Shown here: piece after piece, positions 51,986 to 62,548 of the stretch | Layout: each line of letters begins with the position of its first letter | How positions within the stretch are numbered: the first letter of the stretch is position 1 | NCBI RefSeq assembly: GCF_000344685.1 | Contig: NW_006920414.1 | Span: 1,234,677 to 1,298,676, forward strand | Direction: 5' to 3' | Source: Gloeophyllum trabeum ATCC 11539 | Lineage: Eukaryota; Basidiomycota; Agaricomycetes; Gloeophyllales; Gloeophyllaceae | Length of the DNA stretch: 64,000 nucleotides | Position numbers and translations under genes: made by a program | Notes under the pieces: model-generated | Databases searched by the model: none | The model's input: only the letters and a program-made list of their open reading frames with translations | Told to the model about the DNA's origin: nothing

Positions 51986-52055
51986 ATCGAACCTGTGCAA
52001 ACGCGGTTCGATTTGATCGAACCTCGACGCGTCGTCCACGTGACGGCATCGAACC
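51986..52055. promoter_or_regulatory. Cluster of four GGTTCGAT octamers upstream of the J-protein gene
   Basis: The octamer occurs at 51986-51993 (as ATCGAACC), 52005-52012 (GGTTCGAT), 52016-52023 (ATCGAACC) and 52048-52055 (ATCGAACC). Copies two and three make an 8 bp inverted repeat with a 3 bp loop. The cluster lies 80-150 bp upstream of the start at 51906. A binding-site array for a dimeric regulator is the likely meaning; the factor is unknown. Confidence 0.5.
52037..52042. promoter_or_regulatory. E-box CACGTG
   Basis: A palindromic bHLH-type site inside the GGTTCGAT cluster, ten bases after an ACGCGT at 52027-52032. Position supports a promoter role for the J-protein gene; the single hexamer alone is weak evidence. 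Confidence 0.4.
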
Positions 52056-52288
52056 GCCGGCTTCACGTTCCCGAACCGAGCGCGAGCCGGCAGGCGTAAA
52101 TACGCGCCCACATCTCCAGACTCCAGGGCGATGGCGAGGGTCAAAGCATGAGAATGCATCTCGATAGTGGCAAAGAGCCTAGTCCAAAGACGCTCGTATG
52201 GACTCCAAACATGAATAAGTTATTACATATATGGTACAGGTAGCACATATAATGTCCCGTTCTCTATTGTCAGTCAATGCAGATGTCC

Positions 52289-53026
52289 TCACATGTAGAA
52301 CTCTGGTTTCCGGGAGTTGATGCCATACTCTGCTAGGGCGGCACTGAGGTCTTCCATGGTCAATGTCGTCCTGGCCTTATCCTGGCAAGGTGGGTTCAGC
52401 ATTGAAGCCTCCCAGTAAGATGATGGATGACCCATACCCGCGCAGCAGCGCCTGGCGCCTGACTCGTCCTCGTCCGACCGCCTGCAGCATTTGTTCGTAT
52501 CCGTGCATGTTGGAAGGCATCAGCGGCGATGTCGGAGACAAACTTTTGTGCTGCCAGAGATAATAGCCGTTTTCTGATATGCAGAGTCAGGAGGACAGAG
52601 CGTCAGCAGTGGCGAGGTACCAAGTGCAGAACAATGGGCTTACAATCGTACATCTTCACACTCGAACCCTACCCGCTGCAAGTAGTAATCCGTCACTTCA
52701 TTCGGGATCTATGTACGCAGCATGGTCATTACTGAGCCTTAGCCTTGCCAGGCTCGCCTGCCGGTCCGGTAGGTAGCGGAACATACCAAAGGTTCATAGT
52801 CATCCAGCATGAGCAGAAACTCAGCCAATGTACGGTCTTTCCTCGCCTCCTCTGCTGCCTGTCGCGTTTGTGGCTGAGACGTTGACTGCTGTGAAGTCGA
52901 TGCAATGGGATACTGGGCATTTTCAGGGTTCGCCGTCTGATTCAGCGGTGGCATATTAGAGGGGGACGCATAAGAGTATGGTGCCGGCTGCTGCGAAGAC
53001 GAAGGATCTGGGTATGGAGTCGACAT
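52289..53026 (-). CDS. TAF10: TFIID/SAGA subunit TAF10
   Basis: About 180 aa in five exons. After a disordered Pro/Ser/Gln-rich N-terminus (start ATG 53026, MSTPYPDPSSSQQ) comes the TAF10 histone fold: EFLLMLDDYEPL, IPNEVTDYYLQRVGFECEDV, KRLLSLAAQKFVSDIAADAF, QHARIRTNAA, GRGRVRR, then TTLTMEDLSAALAEYGINSR and KPEFYM at the end. The ending LAEYGIN[SV]RKPEFY is nearly invariant in TAF10. It heterodimerises with TAF8 (TFIID) and Spt7 (SAGA). The shared Pol II coactivator role links it to HFI1, 2.3 kb away. Confidence 0.96.
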
Positions 53027-54041
53027 TGTCTGTTTCGAGTATGCAAGTCCGTATAACGCGGTGCGACAGTCCGAGCTGACGATGCGAGTGTGGCGTTGTT
53101 TGTCCGTGTTAGGCTGATTTGCCCTATATATTCTGTGCATTTTTCGCGTTCCTTGTCTTGCATCTTGCATGTCAATCTGACTGGTGTTCAAGCTATTGCT
53201 GCTTGAGGTAAGTCTCCGTTCTACACTTTCTGCAGACTATTGTCTGGTTTTACTATGATGTTTGAGGCATTTGGCCCACGATTTAATGCGGAAAACTATT
53301 CTCAGCTACCTTCGGGCGGGGCTGCTTTGGCGGTCTCTGCTCGTTTTGTCTGATCCATGCTCTGCTCTGTCGATCGTGTTAACACTGTATGCTGACGCGT
53401 TATCTCAGGTCCTTCGTCTCGGCGTGCTGGCGGCGGTGTAATCTCTAGTCTGTCTAGTCTCTGTCATTGATTGTTTGTAATGTAAACTGTATACGGTTCT
53501 CTGTAAGGTCGTCTCTCCTGCAATACAATGTATATTGCTTCCTGAAACCACAAGGTTCGATCGCAAACGTCCGAGTGCAACGCATCCTTCTCTGCTCCCA
53601 CGTCAGGCCAGGCTATTGTGATGCTCGTCTGTTCTTAACGAGGTTATAGTGCTGTCAGCGCGGCCGCTGGCAGCTGCGCAGATGAACGGGCGTATTGAAG
53701 CACGAAGAGCCACAACCGTCGACGGCACCGCGCATGGCGCGATTGACAGTGTCGCTCATGCATAGGGTGCTACCGGGAATTGGAAGATCGGCCGGCGGCA
53801 GGGTGACCTTCGCCCAGGCTGCGTCCTTGTATGCCAACCCGCCGACTCACTCGGGGTTCTTGACATACTGCTCTCCTCCAAAGGCAGACCGACTGCCTAT
53901 TGCTGTTCCACACGTGATGGTCGCGCTGACATGCTCCTTCCAAACGAAATATGGCAGGACTCCCCTTGTCCCCTCCTTTAAAGACGCCTGCTCGTCGTCT
54001 TTATATACTGCTCGCCAGTAATTGCGGATACTGAGCCTGCC
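53027..54041. other. 1.0 kb divergent promoter region TAF10 / Zn2Cys6 factor
   Basis: The TAF10-proximal half is T-rich with no coding signal. The half next to the transcription factor is GC-rich and contains a coding-like frame on the - strand at 53655-53837 (reported as a finding). A long upstream region is common for regulators. Confidence 0.45.
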
Positions 54042-57000
54042 ATGAATTCTGGTGAGCCAAGCCACGAACGCAGAGGCCTTTCCTGCGCAGAGTGTCGCAG
54101 GTACGCACGCCCGTACGAACGATATCGCGGCCTGATGATCATCCCGCTGCAGGTCCAAGCTGAAGTGCGATAGGTTCGTGAAGCGGTAAAGTGTACATGA
54201 CAATTTGCTGATCGAGCGCGTTAGAGTCTTCCCTTGCCAGTCGTGTATCCGTCGCGGTTGCGCCAAGATTTGTCCGGACGGCGCCATGCCGGCCACCAAG
54301 GGTAACAAGTGAGTATGGACCAACAGACCGGTTCTAATACTCATGCGGCGCAGAGTCCTAGCCGCGCATGCTCGGAGGCTGTCTGAGCAAGTGAAGCAAA
54401 TGACCGGCCGTATTCAAGAGCTGGAGAAGGCGCTCACCGACGCCCAAGGCGGAAGCGGCTCAAGCCCTCATCCATTACTGCGAATGCCTTCTGGGCCGGG
54501 CAGTCCCTTGGATATGTCTGAACGTCCCTCATCTCAGGACTCGGAGGACTCGGAGGACGTGGCGACAGCTATCGGCTCGTTATCTATAGGTACTGACGGG
54601 CAAGTGAAGTACCACGGAGAGACCGCTGGTTCAGAGGTACACACCTACTGTGTACCCACCTTTCCGCCTGCTCACAAACTTCCTCCAGTACCTGCAGACT
54701 CTATTACCAGTGCGTATCAGTCGCGCCATACGTTCACCAGCTAACCTAGATTTGCCAGACTGAAGGAGCCGAAATGCACCGGAAGATCAAAGATCCGAAA
54801 TACCTAGGTCTTCCCTATGAGCTCTCCGAGCTCGCGAATGCCTTCCCTTTCGGCCTGCGGGACTGTCCCTACACTAAGCAGCACTTTATTCCTTTCCTGC
54901 CGAAGAGGGAGCAGACCATGAGATTGGCGGATTTGTACTATGCAAATGCGGCGTGGATGTGCGTAATCCCCTGCACTACATAATCATCAGCTTACTGACG
55001 AGCACCCAGGTATGACCCAGTTGTGCAAGACGAATTTATGTGCGATATTCTGCCGGCCATCCTTTTTGACGGCTCGGGCACAGCAATAAATGTCGACGCA
55101 TTGCATCCGCACCGGCTTTCGGTATTCTTTATGGTACTGGCAACGGGCACGCTTTTCGACGACAGTATTGAGTCTGCGACCATCGTCGCGGAGCAGTATC
55201 ACGCTCTGGCTTGCGCAGCCCTATCTTTGAAGTCTATACTTGACGAAGCTAGTACGACAGCGGTGCAGGCTTTGTTTATGCTTGTCCATTTTGTCTTCCT
55301 TTCTGATCGGGGTGGTAACGAACGAAGATGGCTTTTGTGTGGTATATGTAGCCGGATTGCTCAAATCGTACGTTCCCTGTCATTTTGACCATTTACGCAC
55401 TTAACGCTATGGAATATCGTAGATTGGTCTACGTGAGTATGGTGGCGCTGTGGGTCTTTGTTGAAGTCTAATCACGTTGTCAGACAGAACGGGACAGTGC
55501 GGGGTGGAACCTCGAGCCTGCGGAAGTTCAACGGCGGCGTGTTCTTTTCTGGGAGTTGTTTACTTGGGATGCGTGGACGGTGTGCCACCTTTGCTCGAAG
55601 CTGTTGGTGTCTCTGGCTAATGGGCTTCCGTCAGGCTGTCGTCAATGGAAGGCCACCCGCGATGACCATACACAGCATAGATGCGCGCTTCCCAGAAGAT
55701 AATGATCCTGCGACTAAGGTCTCGGGAGAAGTGGAGCTAGGCTGTGAGCATGAGTTCCTTTTTACCCTCGCCGTGTGAGATACTGGAAGCTAACGCTCTC
55801 GTGCTGTGTATGCAGTTCATGCATGGAAGTTCCGATACTCGGCTACCTGCCTGTCTGGTTCAGTCGATCATGTCTTCAACATCAGACATTCGTCATATTC
55901 TGCACTGCTGGACCTCGATCGCAAGATCCGTACTTTTCCTGTACCATCGCATCTTCAGGCACCTGTCGAAGGGTCTGAAGCAGGGCGTTCCTGGTCCGCT
56001 GATTCCGTCAGAGCTTTGCAGCAATACTGTATCCTATGCGAGAAGGAGTCGAGTGGGTATTTTACATGCTACTTTCCTAACAAAACCTGATCATAGCCAC
56101 AGTGCTCATGTACATCCACCGCAGTTACTTCGCCCAGGCTGTGAAGAACGATTCCATTAATCCCCTTGCGCACAAATACGCTTCTTCGGTCGTCTCCGCC
56201 TATCGCAGTGCCCTACGGCTGATATCAAGTTTGAGAGGGTTATATTCCATACACCCCGCCAAGACCGGGCGGGTGTGGTTCTTTTGGTCGAATTGCTTCT
56301 CCGCTTGTGTATGTATCTCGTTCGGGAGAAATACACCGCTCCATCCTAATGAGTTTCACAGATCATCCTCGGCGCTCTCATCGTCGAGGCGCCAGGATGC
56401 GAACTGGCGTCGAACGCTTTGCAGGAATTTGATCAAGCATATACCTTCTACGAAGAAGGATCGCGCTATTGTAGACCGCCAGCAACCATGGTAACCCCAT
56501 TCATTACAGTGTCAATTGTTCCATATACTAACCTGATCTCAGACAACACTTGACAAACTCCGACAACGGGCGCATGTTGCATTCCACGCCATGCGAACAG
56601 GAGCGGTGACCGCTGGTGCAGTCAACGGCTCTAGACGTTCCCCGTATCGCTCATCTCAGGGCCTGGACGAGTTAGAGGTTCTGGAAGGTCGCAAGTCCGT
56701 AATTGCGAGGAGTCGATCGCCGTCGCAATCGCCTTCGAGTCAGGCTGCCATTCCGCATTTCCCAGAGTCCGAAGTACGGAGTCAAGGCGGGCACATGCCC
56801 ACGCTTCCCTCCCATTCCATTACCGATGGTACCATGGGCCGGCCGTTTATCAACCAGTTCGGGGATACTCATCCCTCCATGGTCGGATTTTATCAAGGGT
56901 ACGAGGGTATGGACTATGAGGTTCCTGCTGGTCGCTACGCCGCACATCACGACTATCATCAAGTCCCCGGACCCTCTATGGATAGAAGGCCGTCTACCGG

Positions 57001-57196
57001 TGGTCATAGTCATAACTATGGCTCGCAGGCTATCATGCCTCCCCCGCCTCATCAAGCAGCATCTACTTCTTACGGTGCTGCAGGGTCGGGCCCTCATCAC
57101 CAGGCACAGTACCAGTACGCTCCTCACCCTGGTGTTATGCCCAGTAGGAACCAAGACGAAGTGTGGCGGAACTTCGTCGACCATCTTGATCTATAG
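54042..57196 (+). CDS. Zn2Cys6 fungal transcription factor
   Basis: About 830 aa in a dozen exons. The start ATG at 54042 gives MNSGEPSHERRGLSCAECRR. The binuclear zinc cluster CAECRRSKLKC, DRVFPCQSC, IRRGCAKIC fits C-x2-C-x6-C-x5-C-x2-C-x8-C and is interrupted by two introns, leaving a 21 nt exon at 54153-54173. A coiled-coil linker for dimerisation follows (RRLSEQVKQMTGRIQELEKA). The fungal-specific middle homology region shows RLADLYYANAAWMYDPVVQD, DALHPHRLSVFFMVLATGTL, VQALFMLVHFVFLSDRG, RRRVLFWELFTWDAWT and VNGRPPAMTIHSIDARFPED. The C-terminus is Pro/Gly/His/Tyr-rich. Sequence style matches a conserved basidiomycete regulator group; target genes are unknown. Confidence 0.9.
54153..54173 (+). 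other. 21 nt micro-exon inside the zinc cluster
   Basis: It encodes SKLKCDR with one cluster cysteine. A CAG acceptor precedes it and GTTCGTG follows it. Both neighbouring exons join in frame. Confidence 0.8.
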
Positions 57197-57369
57197 ACAT
57201 CTTGCATGACCACTATCTTCTTCCGCTGGGCGGTTTATGGTTTCATCAGGGACTAACGATGATTTACGACGATGAATGATGACGGTCGACGACATACAAT
57301 GTTTTAGGATGTACATAATGTATCTTAGCGGGACTGTGTGCAAGCCATATGCCATAGATGTAATTACCA

Positions 57370-58998
57370 TCAGCTATCTGTGTCCATCTTGAACAGCCCT
57401 TCTTCGTCGATTTGCAGTTCATCTGCGATGCCAATCGAGGCGAGATCGTCGAGCAGCGCGTCCACGTTCGGGGTCACTACGAAGCGCTTGTTCACTTCTC
57501 CCAGCACGCACAACCGTTTGTTGTCCATGTCGAGGTATACAGCATGTTGAAGGAAGGAGGGCTGGGTGGCCGCGGTGACGTCCATGAGAATGCCATTTCC
57601 CAGTCGCATTTTGACCGCGCCGCTTTGATATATCTCGAGCTGGCCTATTTGTCCGTCGAGTTTAACTTCTTCTGGTTTCTGGTCCGGTGCCAGTCCGATA
57701 CCGTCAGCCCCAGGAGCAGAAGCAGGAGTGGGGGAAGCAGCCGGAGGCTTCGTGTCGTTGGCGAATGATACTCGTTTACCTTTTGCATCAGAACCGTCGG
57801 TTAATGTACTGGGATCAGGCATGTCCACGTCGATCGGAGCTGCATCTGGTAGTGGCTGCCTCGGTACGAAGGTTGGGAAGGGTTCTGGGAATTGGAAGAA
57901 GTACAAGCGTTCCTGGCGAACGTCGCTCTCCTGTCGGCAGACGTTAGAAGAATGGGCAGGGAGCAAGGGGACGGGTCATTTACTTCTAGTGGCTCGGCTT
58001 CGAGCGCAAAGTCCTCGATAATGTCTTCTAGTTCTTCTTCTTCCTCGCTTTCGCTGAGGTCGACCGCATTGGCAAGATCGACCTCGGCGGCGGCTGCCTC
58101 TGTTTCCTCATCAACAGCCATTTCTTCGTGCCTCGCCACACCTAGAAACGGCCGAAATAAACAAGGATATATGAATCAAATAAAAAAGAGCGAACAGACC
58201 CTTTCCTTTCTTATTGATGCTCTCCTCCTTCTCCTTCTTCACCTTAGCCTGCTTCTTCTTCTTCTTGGCGTCGTCCTTCTCCTTTCTCAAACTCTCCGGT
58301 GCCATCCAATCCATTTGCCTGACATTTTCCATGTCCACAATCTCCACCCCCTCGTCCGGCTCAGAGTACACCTCGTCGTCGTCTTCCACCTTCACGCGGT
58401 CGGTATCCTTGTCCTTTTCTCTCTTCAGAGCGGGCGGGGCAGAGCTGGTAAGTCCTGCGCCTAGAGAAGAGGGGCCAGGGCCCAGAGGTACTATGGGAGT
58501 GAAGTTCGACCGGGGTGTGCTCCTGCGAGCAGAGGAGCCTGCCATGGCAGGGCCCATGGCAAAGGGGCCGCTAGCAGTCATCTCAACGGGGGGTGCTCCC
58601 CCCCTCGCGCCTCCTCTACCACCTCCCCTGCCCTCGCCTCGTCCCCTACCGCGCCCCCGCCCTCGTTCGGAGGTAGCGGGTTTCGGGACATTTTCTTCCT
58701 ATAGGTATCTAGCAATTAGCGAGATCGACCAGGAGAGGTATGCGCCACTACTCACTTGTTTGACTTCCCCTCTACGGCGAATCGATTATTCGTGAGGGAT
58801 CCAGATCTTTCAGATGATAAACACGTACTCTTTCTTCCTCCTGGCGGGCAGAGTGGGCACAAATTTTAATTTCTGCGTCCCGAGTCTAGTGACGTCTGCC
58901 TGCTTCTTCGCAAGGCTCCCGATAGCTTTAGGCACGGAGGGACCTGGCGTGCCATTCGATAATCCATGCTGGGAACCCGAAGTGTTGCTGTCTGCCAT
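57370..58998 (-). CDS. RPC53: RNA polymerase III subunit RPC4/RPC53
   Basis: About 480 aa in four or five exons. Start ATG 58998 (MADSNTSGSQHGLSNG), then TQKLKFVPTLPARRKKE. An Arg-Gly repeat tract (RGRGRGRGRGEGRGGGRGG) and a Lys-rich charged segment with MENVRQMDWMAPESL follow, then acidic ESEEEEELEDIIEDF. The C-terminal RPC4 domain has LYFFQFPEPFPTFVP, GQIGQLEIYQSGAVKMRLGN, VTAATQPSFLQHAVYLDMDN and EVNKRFVVTPNVDALLDDL. Rpc53 forms a dimer with Rpc37 on the Pol III core, needed for termination and reinitiation on tRNA and 5S genes. Convergent with the Zn2Cys6 gene, 173 bp between stops. Residue blocks fit the family well. Confidence 0.94.
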
Positions 58999-59240
58999 TG
59001 CCTACGATGTGAGTTGTATGCGCGGTCGACGTCGGGGACGGCGTCACGCGTGCAAGGCGCTCCTTTGCGCCGGCGGAAGCTCGAAGGAAAAGAAGATGCA
59101 TTGCTTCGGCCTACAGAATGATTGCCGTCGCATTGAGATCTTATCGTGGATTGATGGCATGGTAAAACTTTGGATGCCTCTTTACTTATAGTACCTACTG
59201 CCTACCCCTGCTTCTACCTTTGCTCTATTTCTCTGCCGCC

Positions 59241-60369
59241 ATGGCTGAACCGGAGCATCTCGCGATGACATACAACGACATCCACAAGCTCATCAAGGCA
59301 TCTGCTGAGAAAATAGCGGAATTCAAGCCGGACCTTTTCATTGCTATCGGTGCGGAATTATCTCTGGACTTCTATCCCCTTTCCTAATCATCAGTATCCA
59401 CAGGTGGAGGGTGAGTTCCCAAACCCGATCATATGGGTACCGTCTCCGAATCCCGCACAGAGGCTTTTTCCCTGCGCGCGTCTTGGTATGTACGAAATCT
59501 TTGTGTATCGTGCAAACTAAAGTCCGTCCAGCGTACATTTTTGAAAGACGCTTCGACGAAGCGCAACATCCCCATTTATGCCATCGGCTTGTCGTTGTAC
59601 GAGTCCCTTCCGGGAACGACTGCAGAGCAGATCGGCGCCCAGGTTGTCCGGACACAGTGGCTGTGAGTACGCAAATGCATTTCCGGTGAAAGAAACTGCT
59701 AACGTGCGTAGAGGCCCTGAGACTCAAAAAATCCTTCTTGGAAGGAGGGCTCTTATTGTGGTGAGTTTGCTTATCATGCACAGTTGAGTACGCACGTCTA
59801 GATCTCGGTTTCTTCTAGGACGAAGTCGACGACTCTCGCAAAACGCTCCAGTACGCAACTTCATATCTCATCTCCGACCCGCAATCCTGGTACTCACTCG
59901 GAGACTTTCCCATAGTTACGCTGTTTCGGAACTCAAGAAAGACGTAGACCGGGAGCTCGAGAAGCTCCCTACCTCTGAACGCGAGGCACTGGCCGCTAAA
60001 ACCGAATTTGCGGTGTTCGTCGTGCACAACAAGCTGAAGCCAAAATTAGCTGAGCTGCCTGAGGGCGTGCAGTGAGTGCCTATCTTTCCAAAAATACGCG
60101 TACAGCCATGCTAAGGCTGACAACTTTTCCCAAGATACTTCGTTGGCGCCAACGTTGAGGATGTTTGGTGAGAAAACATTCCCTCGTTCCTCCACGGACT
60201 CGGACTGATTATCATTCGCTCCTGCAGGTTGGATTATCCGTGGGAAGCAGAGTCAGTCTTTGTCTTCTGTTCCATTCTGCCTGAGTAAAGCTGACGGGAA
60301 ATTTTCGTGGGCTTTAGAGACATCGACGAGCATGACCGACTGGCAAAGTCTAGTAAAAAGGTCGCATGA
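59241..60369 (+). CDS. HPT1: Hypoxanthine-guanine phosphoribosyltransferase
   Basis: About 225 aa. The first exons are 59241-59349 (MAEPEHLAMTYNDIHKLIKA, ending DLFIAIG), 59404-59410 (7 nt) and 59461-59485 (25 nt), together giving AIGGGGFFPARVL. The following exons give RTFLKDASTKRNIPIYAIGL, the PRPP-binding loop ALIVDEVDDSRKTLQYA, FAVFVVHNKLKPKLAEL, YFVGANVEDVWLDYPWEAED and IDEHDRLAKSSKKVA. This layout is that of yeast Hpt1, which salvages hypoxanthine and guanine to IMP and GMP; some homologs (Xpt1) accept xanthine. All motifs of the type I PRT fold are present. Divergent from RPC53 (242 bp). Confidence 0.93.
59404..59410 (+). other. 7 nt micro-exon of HPT1
   Basis: GTGGAGG lies between CCACAG and GTGAGT. 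It completes Gly-Gly-Gly in AIGGGGFFPARV. Without it the frame is lost and the conserved Gly run is broken. Confidence 0.8.
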
Positions 60370-60810
60370 AATGACAGCCTGATAGCTCGTAATGTAAGAG
60401 ATACGCCTGGGCACGATTCGTAGACTCGTTAGGCCTGTACTATTGGTATCCGATCTCTGTGATCTCCTTGTCCCTTTTGGACATGTTCGTGCACCGCACG
60501 CGTTTGCGAGCGAAGTCGTCAATTTCATCCGTCGGTTACACTTGTCCGAAGAAATTCATTGTAATCGTAATCGAGCGCAGCTTCTCAATCCACTGCCTTT
60601 GAAGTCCGCCGTTGTGTCTCTTGCGGGGTAACGCGCTTGCCATCATCCTCCTACCGCGCCGTCGGCCCTTCGGTGGTAGCACGAAAACGGCTAGCAGGCG
60701 TTCGCCAAGTCGTATCTGGCTCTGAGTAACCCTCGAGTCTGACTGCGCGGTGTTATCCAGCTGGGCTGCTCTTTTGTCCTTCGTGCTGGTACTTCGCAGG
60801 TTTTGCCGGG
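60370..60810. other. Intergenic region HPT1-MRS3
   Basis: 3' flank of HPT1 and promoter of the carrier gene. No feature recognised. Confidence 0.5.
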
Positions 60811-62136
60811 ATGTCACTCAATACCGCGGACGAAGTTGAATACGAAGCACTGCCCTCGAACGCGGGCCTGGGGGTAGGGTCGAGACGCTGTCTAGCCTCC
60901 GAGTTATGAACTGATAGATAATATAGGTGAATATGGCTGCGGGGGCTCTTGTGAGTAGGGTCTGACTACGTGATGCGCTCGGAAGGCAGTTTAATGCCTT
61001 GTCCAACTACCGCAAGTCAGAATTGTGTTGACTTGGATGCCAGGCTGGAATCAGTGAACATGCGGTGATGTTTCCTGTAGATATGATCAAAGTATGTCGA
61101 CGCGGGTTTCCTCCATTTCGTCCTGCTGAAGCAGGTATGGTTATGCGTAGACACGAATGCAAGTTTTCGCAACGTCACCAAGCGCCGTGTATTCCGGCAT
61201 AGGGAACGCGTTTACGCGAATATCTTCTACGGAGGGGATGCGGGCGATGTGGCGGGGGGTGTCTTCAGTGATTCTGGGCGCTGGACCCGCACATGCAGTT
61301 CACTTTGGGACGTATGAGGCAGTGAAGGAGTTGACAGGAGGGAATCGAATGGGGAACCAGTGGTTATCTACATGTGAGTGTTCTGGGGATACGGTATTGA
61401 TGTTCCACGTCATCGCGTGCATTCTTTGGAATGAGCTCGAAACTGATTTTCGCATCTTTGCTCCTCCTGCGTGCAGCACTGGCCGGTGCGGCAGCAACAA
61501 TAGCGAGTGATGCCCTCATGAATCCCTTTGATGGTGAGCTTTGCGTCCAACCCTAGGATGTCTTCTGCTTTGCGCGACCAACCAACATGCATTGCTTACA
61601 GTGATCAAGCAACGTATGCAGGTGCACAAGTCAGAATTCCGATCCGTATGGACTTGCGCAACTACAGTGTATCGCAATGAAGGCCTCAACGCGTTTTACG
61701 TTTCCTACCCCACAACACTCATGATGACCGTACCCTTCACGGCCGTTCAATTCACCGTTTACGAGCAACTGAAAAAGCTGATGAACCCCACGGGAGAGTA
61801 TTCACCAGTGACGCATGTGATTGCAGGAGGTCTGGCAGGAGGAGTTGCAGCTGGTGTGACCACACCGCTGGACGTTGCCAAAACACTCCTGCAGACGAAG
61901 GGATCATCGCAGGACCCGGAGATCAGGCGGTGTAGAGGGATTGCGGATGCATGCCGGATTATTCTGCGAAGAGATGGGCTCAAGGGTTTCGCACGGGGCC
62001 TGTCGCCACGGGTGCTAACGTTTATGCCAAGTAATGCGTTATGTTGGCTGTCATACGAATTCTTCAGTGAGTGCCTCCGATCTTTGTTAATGTGAATTGT
62101 CCTGACTAGTTTGCAGAGGCTCTCATACGAGAATAG
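60811..62136 (+). CDS. MRS3: Mitochondrial carrier, mitoferrin type (MRS3/MRS4)
   Basis: About 300 aa in eight exons, the usual carrier length. Start ATG 60811 (MSLNTADEVEYEALPSNAGL). The 24 nt exon 60927-60950 (VNMAAGAL) and the following exon AGISEHAVMFPVDMIK start helix 1. The three carrier signatures are PVDMIKTR, PFDVIKQR and PLDVAKTL, each ending an odd-numbered helix. Other landmarks are GMRAMWRGVSSVILGAGPAH, HFGTYEAVKE, YVSYPTTLMMTVPFTAVQF, and GFARGLSPRVLTFMPSNALC before the short end KALIRE. Sequence is closest to Mrs3/4 and mitoferrin, which bring ferrous iron into the matrix for heme and Fe-S synthesis. Met/His-rich GPAHAVHF is typical of the iron-transport group. Confidence 0.93.
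60927..60950 (+). other. 24 nt micro-exon of MRS3/4
   Basis: Encodes VNMAAGAL between AATATAG and GTGAGT. Both junctions are phase 0. Confidence 0.8.
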
Positions 62137-62548
62137 CCGTTCGCGATCCCAGCTTTCGTCGATGGCTGCGTGATCATGTTAGTTGGCTGTTCTCTGGCGC
62201 AAGGACGCGTAGTCCAATATAATAATGGGTACAATAATGTAGAGTCAGCCGGGGTGGACCATCCAATGGACCTACTATAGTCTGCCACCCCTCACCGATC
62301 GCCTTGCCGATATTCTGGCTTACCCACTTGTATTCACTTGCCTATTTCCTAATTCATTGCAACTTCGCAGAATGCAACTCCATGCAAATCGTTGCCCATC
62401 CTCAGAGTAGCCCATCGCGCTCGATGCGAATGTCCCGCCGGGGAGGCTCTGACAGGCTCTGACGCGTCAGTCGTGGGATTTTCAATCATGTGATCAGACG
62501 CGCCTCGCGACTTGTCACGGTCACAAGCACTGTTGAACACTCACCACA
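62137..62548. other. Intergenic region MRS3-BRN1
   Basis: Contains a tandem pair of AGGCTCTGAC (62444-62463) next to an ACGCGT site. No gene recognised. Confidence 0.5.
62462..62467. promoter_or_regulatory. MCB-like element (ACGCGT) upstream of BRN1
   Basis: ACGCGT 82 bp before the condensin start codon, overlapping the end of the AGGCTCTGAC tandem pair. Its position mirrors the POL3 site. Suggestive of MBF-type cell-cycle control, not proof. Confidence 0.4.

Larger units (their letters stand above)
51907..52288. other. Upstream region of the J-protein gene and 3' flank of TAF10
   Basis: Contains four GGTTCGAT octamers, an E-box and an ACGCGT site (listed separately). No gene was recognised. 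Confidence 0.6.

Noticed and set aside
51980..52060. GGTTCGA sequences resembling tRNA B boxes
   Set aside because: No matching A box, acceptor stem or anticodon loop can be laid out; the octamer repeats fit a binding-site cluster better.
53847..54344. 165-codon frame on the - strand
   Set aside because: Mostly antisense to the first exons of the Zn2Cys6 factor, whose zinc cluster is clearly on the + strand.
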